The notes beneath the pieces were generated by a model that saw only the letters and a program-made list of their open reading frames with translations, was not told the DNA's origin and ran no database searches. Both the position numbers and the translations under genes were made by a program. Positions 1-11,200 of a stretch of 64,000 nt of DNA are shown piece by piece; positions within the stretch are counted from its first letter, which is position 1, and each line of letters starts with the position of its first letter. This DNA is from Halisarca cf. caerulea (taxonomy: Eukaryota > Porifera > Demospongiae > Chondrillida > Halisarcidae): positions 1,242,301-1,306,300 of the forward strand of contig CAUJGJ010000040.1 of assembly GCA_963170055.1 (NCBI GenBank), written 5' to 3'.

Positions 1-219
1 ATGCGTCATTCTTCCAGACATCACCAAAGTACCATACACTGTACCCTACTCGCAATGTAAATTTTGATTGACTTTTCCTCTGTTACTTTCTATAGTAACC
101 CAGCTAAACATAATATCAGTGGAAAGGCTCAAGATAGGGCTATCAAATGATTTATAGAACGTGGTGCTGTTAATGTAAATTATCAAGGAAATCGATCTCA
201 AAATAACACGAACAAACTG

Positions 220-696
220 TCAGAAGAACATTGAGCAATGATCACAATAACTTAAAAAATGCATCATGTACAAAGGCAAAAGATACAAAATAGGCACACC
301 AAATCCAATATAGATGTACCGAAAGAATGAAGGACTAGAAAAAGACCACGTGACTGATTCAAGGAGAAAAGCTTCTGTTTTCCACCAAGCCGAATTGTTG
401 ACCTTCTGAAAGCGTTCCCTCAAAGGCAACTAGTTCTCAACACAAAGCTTTTTTTCAAGAATGTCGTAGTAGAGTTGTTTTGCTGCATCTTGTGAACCGT
501 CAGGCAGCTCTACTGGGTAGGACAAGTCCTTGCAAACTTGTCTGAATTGAGGATTTTCAAGCACATGGAAGCAACCCATAACCATAACTTTATGGCTTCT
601 GCGTTCTGTGAAAATGCCGTACACCTTTTCTGTGACTTGATATGTACACTCTTTGGTTTTCGAAGTATAACTGGAACAGCACTTGGCTACATCCAA
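220..696 (-). other. Unrecognised open reading segment left of the piggyBac element
   Basis: Two - strand segments in the same frame, separated by one TAG (430-432), encode about 88 and 69 residues. The first is cysteine-containing and ends KKLCVEN; the second has a hydrophobic stretch. The piece lies between the paralog 0 intron match and the piggyBac left end, so it may be an exon fragment of a host gene carried here, or chance. I do not recognise a family and assign no function. Confidence 0.2.
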
Positions 697-1589
697 AGCT
701 ATTCAATAAAGAGTTACAATGAAAAATTGAACTCCCTCAATAATAGACATGAGGCATGTGAAGGTGTCAATTCTTGTTGTATTTAGACAAGGTGCTCATA
801 CCACTTCCTCTTTCTTATGGTACAGATGTGTTAACCTTTTGCCGTCCGCATTACAATTTTTTGCTAGCCCTTTACTGTCCATAAGGCCATTTTTGGCGCG
901 CATATTCTGTGATCGAGAAGCTTGACATTCGTCTATTGTTCTAGTTCGAATCTTTTTCTTAGTAATAGTAAGCTTGCTAGCCGTCATTGCTAAGGACTTT
1001 TAACAAGTTTAGAAATCTCATCGCCCCTGCAGCTTGGAGTTTACCCGCCGTATTCAGGCAAGGTCGTTTTCAGTCCGTGATCTATATTCCCTGAACGTTT
1101 GCAACTTCGAAGGTAGGCATTATTCCTTAGTATGTATACGAGTATGTGTTTCTTTTATCGAACAACTCTCAGAAGTCTAAGTGGGGAATTTACAAACGCA
1201 CACGTTCTGTAATTTTATGTCATTTTAACTGACATAATATTGCGTACATACGATAAGACTGTAGAAATTTTTATCTTGTATGATCGCGTACATACATGCA
1301 TCTCTTCACAAATCAATACACAATTGCAACATGGCACTACCAGGAAAAAACAGATGGATCCCAATGAAGTCTTGAAAAAAGTCATGGATCTGAATGACAG
1401 CCTTTGGATAAACTCCGATACAGATGATGAAGATGATGGTGAGTGTGGCCTCCAAGACAATTTGGATCCACTTGATAGGATTCAAGAAGCTGACTTGAAT
1501 GAACCTGCAATGGATGGAATTGGTCAGTCACTCTTGGATACCCCACCTGCCCTCTCACTCCCTCTCACTCTGCCACAGACCCTCTTGCC

Positions 1590-1880
1590 ATCTCCACTAT
1601 CACAGATACCCCTGCTGTCCCCACTCTCCTGGACACCCCTGCTGTCCCCACTCTCCCGGACACCCCTGCTGTCCCCACTCTCTCTGACACACTGGCTGTC
1701 CCCACTCTCTCTGACACCCCTGCTGTCCCCACTCTCCCGGGCACCCCGGCTGTCCCCACTCTCCCGAACACCCCTGCCATTCCCATTCTTTTGGAAATTC
1801 CTACTGTTTCCACTCTCTCTGACACACCTCCTGTTCCCAGTCCCTTGGACACTCCTGTTACTCCCACCCTTCCACACTCT
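1590..1880 (+). repeat. 27-30 bp coding minisatellite in the piggyBac linker
   Basis: About nine imperfect copies of a unit containing CTGTCCCCACTCTC. In the frame that joins the downstream transposase the unit reads DTPAVPTL(S/P). In the frame open from the upstream start it reads LLSPLSRTP. Array slippage is a likely cause of the frame change between N-terminus and core. Confidence 0.75.
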
Positions 1881-2801
1881 CACTGTAGTGGAAACACATC
1901 CCAAGTAACAGCACCATGGGAGCATGCTAGTCAGCCATTCTCACACCATGTCGGTCCCATCAACCCACCTGAGCCAGATGACTATCCTGCCTTCTTTGAG
2001 CAAACATTTGGAGAAGACACCTACCAATACACTGCTCAGCAAACAAATTTGTACGCCAGTCAAAAGAGCCAGGGTCAGTACAAATGGGAAGACACTACAT
2101 CAAGTGAAATCAAGCTGCTACTGGGGATGCTATATGCAATGGGGATATATACATCGTCTTCCCAATGTACATGATTACTAGAGTCAGGACCCACTTCTGG
2201 CTGTTCCTGGAATTGTCAGTGGCATGCCCAGAACAAGATTTAAAATGTTAATGAGAAATCTCCACTTCAATGACAACAGCCAGATGCTACCACGTACGGA
2301 CAGTGGGTATGACAGATTGCACAAGATTTGACTGTTGCTGGACACTATCATCACTAACACACAAGCCAGCTATGCACCACATCAACAGGTTGCAGTGGAC
2401 GAGGCCATGGTACTCTTCAAGGGTAGGTCCACCATGAAGCAGTACATGCCTCAAAAGCCTACAAAACGAGGATACAAACTGTGGTGCTTGTGTGACTCGG
2501 TGAACAGTCTACTATACAAAGTTATAGTATACACTGGTGGCAGTAGTGGAAGTGGTGAAGGAGGGTTGGTGGCAAAAGTGGTGAGGAGTTTGGTTGAGGC
2601 ACTCAATGGGAAGGGTCATCATATATACTATGATAACTTCTTCTCAAGTGTGTCTCTTGCCAAGGAGCAAAGTGCCAGGGGGAACTACACAATTTCTACC
2701 ACCAGAACCAACAGGAAGGGTTGGCCGGAATCCCTCAAGGACGTTAAGTCTATAGAGAAGTCCATGGCTAGAGGAGATACACGCACTGAAATTGTTGATG
2801 G

Positions 2802-2959
2802 GAGTGTCCAATGTGTCATTTGGAAGGACAAAAAGGGCATTCCTATCCTCAACAGCATTGCTGATCCTAGCCATGCTACTGAGTGTCCAATGTGTCATTT
2901 GGAAGGACAAAAAGGGCATTCCTATCCTCAACAGCATTGCTGATCCTAGCCATGCTACT
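2802..2959 (+). repeat. 79-bp perfect tandem duplication in piggyBac transposase
   Basis: Bases 2802-2880 are repeated at 2881-2959 (both start GAGTGTCCAATGTG and end CCATGCTACT). The length is not a multiple of three, so the second copy moves the C-terminal domain into another frame. Perfect identity suggests a recent event. Confidence 0.93.
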
Positions 2960-3845
2960 ACAGTTGCTAGGAAGAACAAAGATGGGTCAAGAGTGAGTGT
3001 CCCGTGTCCCCAGAGCGTCAAGCTATACAATATGTACATGGGAGGTGTAGACCTGTTTGATGCCAGGAGGAAGACGTATTCTACCAGCTGGAAGTCTAAG
3101 AAATGGTGGTTCATACTTTTCTACTTCCTACTTGACACAGCAATGGTGAACTCCTACATTATACACACGGAGACGGTGACCAAACGGCTTACCTTGAAGG
3201 AATTCATCCTGGGCACATCATCTGCGCTGATGTCTGTCCAAACGTCGAGGAAGCGCCATCGCCTGACCCACCAAGGACCGCTAGCCGCAAGGTTTTGTGA
3301 ACAGCACTACTTGGACAAACGCGACACTAGACAGAAATGCGCTGTCTGTCACAAAAGCAGGACACTCTACCGCTGCATGAGCTGCAATACCACTACTCCG
3401 ATTCCTCTGTGCCCTGTTCCTTGTTTCAGGTTGTATCACACGAAAAACTAAACAGTTCTTAGGAGATTCGCACGGGCTGTGTATGCGACAGCCATTTTCA
3501 TTTCCGTAAATTATTTGTAATCTGTTCGTACACTTACGTTAGACTGCGTTTCAATAGTAGTTGTACTTGCTTTATTATTTGTTCACATAACATGGTATCT
3601 GTACAAAACTTGGTAAGACAATTGCTAACATTCATTACTACCTACATATAAAATATAAACGAACTGTGCTGATTTCGAGACTTGCAGACGGCAAGGGCTA
3701 GGTGCCATAAATGGCACTATGGACGGTAAAGGGTTAAACACAACATACAGGTGTAATAGCATACATAATACATTTTTATGTCATGTAGGTACTAGTATGT
3801 ACGTCCCATGAAATAGGCCCAGAAAAAATACTCATCTGCTCCTAC

Positions 3846-4893
3846 ACAGGTATAACATGTGCATATTCTGTAAACAGAGGGGCGTTGTGTGGTTTACAAA
3901 GGAATTTGATTCTAAATTTATTCGTTTTACTGAAGTGCATGCGTTAGTCACGTGAATGTTTATGTAGTCGGCTTGAAATATTGGCCTTCACGTTCTCCAA
4001 CTGAAGTGAATTGTATCGAACATTGCAATAGTCTGCACATTTCGTGTTTTCAAAACATTCTAATAGTTATTTGTTCGTGCTAGAAGAAATGTCAATTTTA
4101 CTGATCGTTATCATTGCTTCGTGATGTCATCATATCATGTGACCGCCTTGTGACAAACGGCGAGAGACAGACTTTTGCAACGAGTGAATTTCTTTCGAAA
4201 ATCCGGTCATCTAAATGGTTGTGTAGAGGCGCCATGTCGCGGGAGTTAGATCACAATAGGTAGAATTAATTTTCACCACTGTCGATTTTGATAGCATGCT
4301 CCATTCCCAACATGTCCACAAATTTGTGGTTTTACTCAGTGTCAACAAGCGATTCGAGTTTAAAAAACTCGTGGGCCGCCTACGGCCCTGGAAACTCGAA
4401 TCGCTTGGATATCGTTGTTATTGACTAAAATAATACTTCGAAGAACTCTTCTGGTCGAAAAGAAAAAAATATATATATAGACATCTTTCCGGACGTTCCG
4501 GACACTTCCGGTGAAAGTAAAAACAATATAGGGCCGCCGGAAGGCGGCCCAAAAACAACACTTTGATGGACATTTTAGGAACGAAACAGAATGGTAAGTT
4601 TGACAGCGGTGAAAATTTTGATATTGATGTTAGAATGTTCTTGACAAAGTATGGCTGTTCTAAACCATGGTTTACATGACCGGTTTTTGCTCTAAAGTTA
4701 TTTTTTAAGGTCCGAATCTATGGTCGTTTTTTCGGCTTTGCGAAGTATTGGCAACAAAGTTAAGTGAACTGTTGTAGCATTAAGTAGTCATATCGATGTT
4801 TTGTATGCTTTTTGTATTCCATAAGTACACTAAATGCAAGAAAAGTGGGGGTTGATTTCAGCCGACTTTAGGGCGACCATTTTGGTTAACAAA
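3846..4893 (+). mobile_element. MITE-like repeat, copy 1 (also at 61490-62345, inverted)
   Basis: The left end ACAGGTATAACATGTGC and about 0.85 kb of body match the reverse complement of 61490-62345. Shared landmarks are the TTACGGAATAGG/GTAAACAGAGG region, TTGTATTCCATAAGTACACT and GACTTTAGGGCGACCATTTTGG. The right terminus present in the other copy (reverse complement GCAGGTGTGACATGTGC) is missing here; the sequence passes directly into paralog 0 intron at about 4893. No coding capacity. A hairpin-rich element is nested at 4345-4553. Confidence 0.75.
4345..4553 (+). mobile_element. Nested hairpin-rich short element
   Basis: The piece is absent from the corresponding place in the 61.5-kb copy of the host repeat, so it is an insertion. 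It starts with inverted arms AAGCGATTCGAGTTT (4347-4361) and AAACTCGAATCGCTT (4392-4406) enclosing a GGGCCGCC-TA-CGGCCC core. It ends with GGGCCGCC-GGAA-GGCGGCCC (4531-4550). Relatives lie near 15.63-16.27 kb and 49.03-49.33 kb, with a possible fragment near 42.23 kb. Confidence 0.7.
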
Positions 4894-5032
4894 AACTATT
4901 TAATGAATAAAATACTATTAATCCTATATTATTATATGCAGTCATCCTTTCAATTGCCATCATTACCTTCCTCATGTTTTGTATGCTTGAAAATGGTATT
5001 TTTAACACTTTCCCTTTCTTCATACATAATAG

Positions 5033-5449
5033 GCATTCCATTCTCCGACCAACGAACTGAGGCAGAAACTGAGCAGTGCTAGGACATTCTTCAGTCCTCC
5101 CGAAATCAAAATCATCGTTCTCTCAATGGCATTTGTACTTCTGAGCATAACAGTCATGGGCACACTATCTCATTCTATAGCAACACGAAGACAATTCACA
5201 GAGGAACTTGTGGCATACTCTCTATGTCAGCTGCATGGGGACAATCCAAGCTGTACTTTACGCAGTGAAGATGTCCGGATCATGAAGGCTGTAATGAATG
5301 CGGCTGCATATTTCTCAATAGCTGTAGTAGTGTACGTCAACATATTCTTCATCCTAAAAATATCTGACTTCACCAATGCCTGTGATTGGATACGAGATTT
5401 CTACGAAAAAGTCAAGAAGAAGTGCTGTGTCTGTAGTTATTATAGATGA
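5033..5449 (+). CDS. Last exon of class F receptor-like paralog 0 (partial gene)
   Basis: This is a 417-nt open exon, the same length as exon 7 of paralog A (14555-14971) and nearly identical to it. An AG acceptor precedes GCA TTC at 5033; TGA is at 5447-5449 and AATAAA at 5515-5520. It encodes an intracellular lead (HSPTNELRQKLSS), TM6 (about VLSMAFVLLSITVMGTLSHS), an extracellular loop with paired cysteines (SLCQLHGDNPSCTL), TM7 (AAYFSIAVVVYVNIFFIL) and a basic Cys-rich tail KKKCCVCSYYR. There is no KTxxxW after TM7. Exons 1-6 are not in the window. An open frame with mostly silent differences from paralog A suggests a working gene, but a partial duplicate cannot be excluded. Confidence 0.75.
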   Translation, partial: AFHSPTNELRQKLSSARTFFSPPEIKIIVLSMAFVLLSITVMGTLSHSIATRRQFTEELVAYSLCQLHGDNPSCTLRSEDVRIMKAVMNAAAYFSIAVVVYVNIFFILKISDFTNACDWIRDFYEKVKKKCCVCSYYR

Positions 5450-5989
5450 CTTGTAGTAGCTAATGTGTCATACCACATATATTATTGAAGTTTGATCACA
5501 TTAACTGATTGTGTAATAAATAATATTGTACAACCATCACTATTTATTGTCTCCTAACTAGCAAACTTGACTTGTCAGGAAGTAGGAGTAATGAAGTACT
5601 ACGTAGGTAGGTTATGTCCGATTTGGACTTAACAACAAAATGGCAAACGTTATCGAAGCACTATTACAACCCCTATTGATTTTTGGCATCCGCATTAGAG
5701 TTTTATGCAGTTCGGTTATTGTCCATAATGCAATAAATTGTGTGGGATCAAAACTGAAGAATTCTTGACACTATTCGTTGCTTGATTTCATTCTTTCAAG
5801 CTAAAATTCTCTTTAGAGCTTACCACATTTGTTGTCCAGTAGAATTTGCAACCTTCATATTACAGTGAAGTTTCCCAAAGGTATGTATCTACGGTAAAAG
5901 TCTATAAACTCTTAACTGTCATGCATTCCATCCATGGTTGTTGACGATTCCCTTGCTTATAATATTACACATGCATTGTGATTGTTTGT
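5450..5989 (+). other. 3' flank of paralog 0 and spacer with a MITE end
   Basis: The stretch contains the poly(A) signal and, at about 5606, a MITE-family end (GGTAGGTTATGTCCGATTTG). No gene seen. Confidence 0.5.
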
Positions 5990-6295
5990 CATTCTTTCTA
6001 GTTCAAAACAAAACACTAATGCCACCTCAGACATTGCGCAAGAGGCAGAGACTCCTTCTGCACAGTCCATTGGCATTAGATATTGCAAGTACCACTTCCA
6101 ATCCATGCAGAACAAGTCTCCAAACTGTCAAGTCTGCCACAAGAGGGTACAACAAAGTATCGGGTTTGGACTGTTGTTCCAATCGTCCCATCCCTCTGTG
6201 TCCCATACCCTGCTTTAGAACATATCACATGAAACCTTGTAGACTACAAAATATATCTAGACAGACTATTATTCAAGCAAACTCTTCAAAACTAT
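5990..6295 (+). pseudogene. piggyBac transposase C-terminal fragment
   Basis: Two overlapping frames together resemble the C-terminal cysteine cluster of the 831-3737 transposase. One reads RYCKYHFQSMQNKSPNCQVC; the next frame continues with RPIPLCPIPCFRTYHMKP, against PIPLCPVPCFRLYH in the larger copy. A frame shift between them and the absence of any core domain mark it as a relic. The preceding splice-like TTCTAG is probably accidental. Confidence 0.7.
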
Positions 6296-6556
6296 AACTG
6301 TAAGGAATCATGGTAGCCATGTTTATTGTATTGTGTTGTATGAATATAGCTTATTGCTTGAGGTAGAGATTGCAATGGAATTTATTACCCAAGGTGCGAA
6401 GTGCCGAGGACGATAAATTCCATTGGAACCGATACCGAATCACAATAACTGCCTTACACAACGTGTGTGTGTGTTTATTTTGAATGGCTGATGGTTGCCT
6501 CACAGCAATTTCAATGGTTTGACAAAGATGCGGAACATTGATGACAGATTGTGACC

Positions 6557-6949
6557 TCAAATCAGCAGTTCAACCCCATGTTCCTTCAAATAACCGAAGA
6601 ACCAACAGCAGGCATGCTGATACCTTGCAGGCTTGGGCCATTGCTCCCATAGATTAAACGGTGAGTCAACAGAACACGTTTCTCCGAATCTCCTTTGATT
6701 ATCAGACAAGGAATTAGCGATGTGAAATCTTTGTTTTATGATGGAAATATTAAAGAAACAAGGGTGTACCAGTTTAGTGTCACCATCACAGTCAATAGCC
6801 AGACCATTAGGATTGTTCACCTTAAAACTGTGAACAAAGTTGCTGGCAACTCTACCACTGTCGAATACAGCTACATGATTATTACGCTGGTCTGCAACTA
6901 ACATATCACCAGCAGTGATGACAAGGTCACGAGGGGATCTCAGTTCACC
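6557..6949 (-). pseudogene. NHL-repeat protein fragment
   Basis: On the - strand, LRSPRDLVITAGDMLVADQ, RNNHVAVFDSGR, NPNGLAIDCDGD and the residues between them fit one and a half NHL beta-propeller blades (pattern: S/P-RDL, D-LVADQ-NN-V-VF, NPxGLAID-DGD). NHL repeats are protein or RNA interaction modules, typical of TRIM-NHL proteins. After GD the frame runs into unrelated sequence (TKLVHPCFF) until a stop at 6557. No RING, B-box or further blades are visible nearby, so it is a fragment or an isolated exon. Confidence 0.55.
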
Positions 6950-8242
6950 TAATCACTTCCGTCCATGATTGGTGAAAATCCGCCAATTGAACTAAAATTT
7001 TATATGGTGATAGTCTTATATGTATTGAACAAAAATACAAACTCTTATAAGGATACATAGCTGTATTGCTAAATATGAACGAATTTATACGAAAACGCAA
7101 GCTAACGTTGAAATACAAAAAATATACGGTGATAACACAACTGTGCATGGGCGTTCCTTTTGATGTGGTCAGGTCGATAAATCTCTTATCGACCTATGAA
7201 TAGGTATCTAAGTCTGGGGCTCTTACTGCTAGCTATTATGTACAAGGTCTTATCTTCACAACAAACTTTGAGGATGAATGCAAAATGAAGACTATTTGCT
7301 GATGGCCACTTTACAGCAGTATTATGATAAAAGAGCTCAAAGATGGATGGGTGACCTCAAATCAGCTGTCCAAGCCCAACAGTACCTGGCCTTCTCCAAG
7401 TTGTTCATTTCTGAATCAAGAACTTGGCGCAATTGGTGGAAACGGGCATCAATAAGCAAATCGATTGATCTTGCTCGATCACATAGGTGCTGAAGTTCCA
7501 TCACTAAAGACTACAATGTGTTCGGGGATAAAACTACCTAGGGCTAGGGAAGCATGTGGCTGGACAAGCATAGAGCCATGCATGGGACTAGACGAGCATA
7601 TAACTGATCAGAGGTGGGTTGGACTGAGCAGTGTTTAACTCCCTACATTTTATGCTATTGTTATAGCTGCAGGATTGAATGCAGGATGGATGTTTTATAA
7701 ATCTTCATGCACGCTGGGATGAAAATGCATAATCAAAGCAAATTTTGATGACATGCAACATTTTAGTTACTGTTTTCTGTCAATTGCCAATTCTGGGGTG
7801 CCCATGCAGCACTTACTGAACAGATGCTGGCAGATATTGAACATGCTGTGATATTTATCACCAAATAGTCCTCCAATTGGTGTATCTACTGTGAAGTTGC
7901 TTGCAGGATTTACTAACAGGAAACTCAATTCATCACTAGAGGGATATATAATATGTATTTCCTTATAATGGTTGAATGCAGCATTCAGTGAAGGAAATAG
8001 GAATAAAATAAGGTTTCAGTTAATTAATCTCATGATTTGAATGAATGTAGGAACATCTGTCTACGTACAAATACTATTGAACAAATTTTCCTCAATTCAG
8101 TTGGGGAATATATATTACCCAATTGGCCATTCATCAAAAATGTAATTTTCAGTTGTGTGTACTTCACTGACAAGCATAGAGAAGTATCGTTCATACACAA
8201 GCATAAGGTGGCAATATAAGAACCAGTGTGCTGCTCAGCAGG
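6950..8242 (+). other. Spacer upstream of receptor A; one unrecognised small ORF
   Basis: The only open frame of note is 7278-7493 (71 aa, starting MQNEDYLLMATLQQ, ending LARSHRC). I do not recognise it and see no partner exons. The rest is AT-rich with no repeat or gene I can support. The promoter of paralog A should lie at the right end; no convincing core element is visible. Confidence 0.4.
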
Positions 8243-11200
8243 ATGAGTGAAAGGGGCTGTTTCCACGTCTGTTGCGAATGGACAGTGGTTACTGTGGCAA
8301 TTGTGGTGTCTATCGGCCTGTTTTCCATCCCAACTGTTATTTTCTTTGTATACCGAGACACAAACCTAGCCAACTGGAGAGAATCAATAGGTGGAGTTAA
8401 TTCACAGCTGCTTCAATATTGCCAAAACAATACCTCAATAGCGCATAAGGTTTGTTTTGTACTAAACATGAAGAATTCTACTTGAAAGGTTACATAACAG
8501 TATCATTTTTAATTATATGCTCAGGACACCTATGCTGGCAATCAGTCCAACACAAGTGTATGTGTGCCGTATGACAGAAAAGGAGTGTGCTACACCAACC
8601 TTCAAAGTGTTTTGACGGAAAGAGAGGACATCTCTTCAAACCTGACTGTGACAACAAATGGAAGAGATGTTTCTCAACTTGAGAATGTTCTAAATACAGG
8701 ACTGTCTAGTCCTCTACTCTCTACATCTTGTAAGCAGAAGGGCTTTCCAATTTACTGTCAGTTTTTGTTCCCTCCTTGTTCCCATGGTGAAAGTCTTCTC
8801 CTCACACGAGATAAATGTAACATGCTTAGAAATGTGTACTGTGAAAAAGAAGTGAATTTTGTGCAACGCTTTCGGAATACAGCTCTATACAAGAGATTTT
8901 CATTTCTTGATCCAAACTGCTCCACATTTTCTCAGCAAATACATAACTCATCACGGTTGTACAAGGTGAGTAGTATAGAATTTTGACTGTGACAAGATAC
9001 ATACCAGCTGCATATTGTAAAATATTGAATAACCTCTTTGTGAAACCATACCAAAACCAACATGAGGCTATGTATTTTTCCCACATCATCCTCATATGGT
9101 TCATTATTTCAAACTCGTGGCAAATGCACAATGCATGCTGCAGGAATCCTTATTCTGTTGCCATAATCCGTCTTCTGCTGCACTAATCTGTATTCTTTGT
9201 GAATTACAGGCTGTAAATGTATCTCAAACAAACACGTCCTCACCATTGACTTGCCATCACCGCTTCATTGAGGTCTGCTCACTCTGCCTGCCAAGCTGCA
9301 CAAATCTGTATTTCAATAACAAACTGGGCAGTGGTCTTCAGGTTGATGATGTTGCAAAGATCACAGCTCCGAGCTTGACTGTAATTGGGGCTCTTATCTT
9401 TCTTGTCTTAGCATTGCTCAAAAGGAAAGATGTGTGAGTGTATACAAGTATATGTATGTATACATCTGTTTACACCACTTCAATGTGTGTGTATATATGT
9501 TCAGGTATGCACAACTAGTCCTAGCCTCTGCTTACCTGTGTTCGTGGCAGTGCAGATGTGCATTTCTGTATGTACTTCCATTCCTGTCATTTATACTGTA
9601 AAATGTCTTCTCCACTCCTATACTTGGCAGTTTCTGCTAATGTAACTGCATCAGTTCTGTCCCCTCAACAGTATGCTCAATACAATGCAAGTTTCTTTCC
9701 CATCCCGCAAAACCATTGTAGATTATAAACACTGATTATGATATGTCAGCATTTTCTGTAAAGATCCTATGTTTATCATCATCAAAAATCCAAATATCTC
9801 AAGGACGCTTATGACTTCTTCAGTGACATCTATTATCATATACACTTGTATTTTTGCGGGGCATACATTTTGTGCATTCTGACTTCAGTAATTTTCATGT
9901 TCATATATTAGCGGCTGGCCATGTACGAGAGCCTAATCTAAATTTTTGTGGGTAAAAACTTTCACAGATGGCTTCCAATCTGCAAAATACTGCAAAAATT
10001 AACCCTTTGTTGCCTGAAGAGCAATTTGTTGGCTCTCCTAGTAGATGACGGTACTTCGTCAAATTTATCGCAGCGCTTCAGTTTTATATTGTTCGATAGC
10101 TTACTTTAATTGTATTACTCTTGTAGCAATTTTATACTGCTAGAACATTGTGTCATGTGAATAAAAGGCTCTAAAGTATAAGTGAAAATGCAAATGTAAA
10201 CCAAGAAACGCACGTATATGATGATTATGCAGAGATAACCACATAACAAAATGGCCACTCCTCGATACGGAAGAATTTAAGGCGCACAATTTCATCTTTG
10301 TGAGAACAAATTTTGCTTTACAAGGTTTAAGAAAGCTTTGAAGATTATTAAAAGGGTTTTTGTCACACATGCGGAAGATAAAGAATAGTGAAAGTCAGGT
10401 AGCAAGGGTAGAACCAATAGAGTAGTTAAAGCACAAACAGTACTATACCAAAGCAATGTAAATTATTGCTACAGTTGAAGAAACAATGAACATGTTTCTA
10501 TTTTCAATTCAACACAATAATTGTTTGAAAACAATTGGTGATTCTTCCATATATGTATGTATATATATATATAATCTCTGCATGTATAAAAGGATAATGA
10601 AAAAGACCTGCACATGATGAAAGCCATATAATAACAGTATACATACTAACAGAAATAGAACTATAAACTCTTGTAGCTCAGAACATAGTGGTGATATAGT
10701 GGAGAATAGGTAAAATATAATTGGACAGGATAAAAAATAAGCCTAAAATACTCATACCATGTCCTCACATTCCTTACTATATTTTGGTTGCATAAGAGCA
10801 TTTGTCATTTGTATCGGTGTGACAGAGATGAGGCCAATTTCGTTAAAATTATGAGACTGCGCTTGTATTATGACAACAATAAATTCGACCTAGGCACCCG
10901 TGCAAAGTATTGAGTTAGAATGGTGGTAAAACTAGGTCGCTATGTCCCTCCTAGTGGTTGCTATCTTGTTTGAACTAAAAGGCGAGAATAGAATAATAAT
11001 AATAATAATAATAAGACGAAACGGTGACCATTTACGCTATGTAAACTTTCCGATTTTCAGCAAAAGTTGGACACTTAGTGGCCTGTTAAATACTTGTATC
11101 TATCTAAAATCCAGCAAAACATTAGAATATTGGGTTTTTGGAGCTCCAGAACGTACCAAAATTGAGTTTTGGCGCAAATACGTTAGGCTCTATTGTATGG

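Larger units (their letters stand above)
1354..3451 (+). pseudogene. piggyBac (PGBD-like) transposase, frameshifted
   Basis: The product belongs to the DDE_Tnp_1_7/PGBD family of cut-and-paste transposases. An acidic N-terminus starts at MDPNEVLKK (1354). A Pro/Thr/Ser repeat linker follows, then the core GPINPPEPDDYPAFFEQ. The three family aspartates are visible in VDEAMVLFKG (about 2395), YYDNFFSS (about 2628) and GGVDLFDARR (about 3045). The C-terminal cysteine cluster runs CAVCHKSR to PLCPVPCFRLYH. Breaks: a frame change in the repeat linker (about 1560-1900), a stop near 2177, a stop at 2329-2331 (after LHKI), and a 79-bp tandem duplication at 2802-2959 that shifts frame. It is not expected to make an active enzyme. 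Confidence 0.85.
831..3737 (+). mobile_element. piggyBac-type DNA transposon, complete ends, defective
   Basis: The element is bounded by TTAA at 831-834 and at 3734-3737, the piggyBac target site. Its ends are inverted: left TTAACCTTTTGCCGTCC, right (reverse complement) TTAACCCTTTACCGTCC, with further similarity inside (a GCTAGCCCTT-type block and GGCCATTTTTGGC against GTGCCATTTATGGCAC). The 2899-bp body holds a piggyBac transposase reading frame that is broken in several places. It sits in intron 6 of receptor paralog 0. Confidence 0.88.
1..5032 (+). other. Last intron (intron 6) of receptor paralog 0, invaded by transposons
   Basis: Positions 1-105 align with 14204-14299, inside intron 6 of paralog A. 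The match resumes at about 3783-3846 (with 14297-14365) and again from about 4893 to the exon (with 14420-14554). Between these blocks paralog 0 carries a block with a piggyBac element (about 106-3780) and a 1-kb MITE-like repeat (3846-4893). The window therefore begins inside a gene whose exons 1-6 should lie to the left of base 1. Seen: the alignment blocks and exon 7. Inferred: that the upstream exons exist. Confidence 0.75.

Noticed and set aside
1524..1925. Opposite-strand open frames with Arg-Gly-Asp/Val-Ser repeats
   Set aside because: They are antisense readings of the piggyBac linker minisatellite.
9430..9645. Cys-rich 71-aa frame after receptor A exon 3
   Set aside because: Begins across the exon 3 donor and continues into intron; paralog B shows the splice at the same place.
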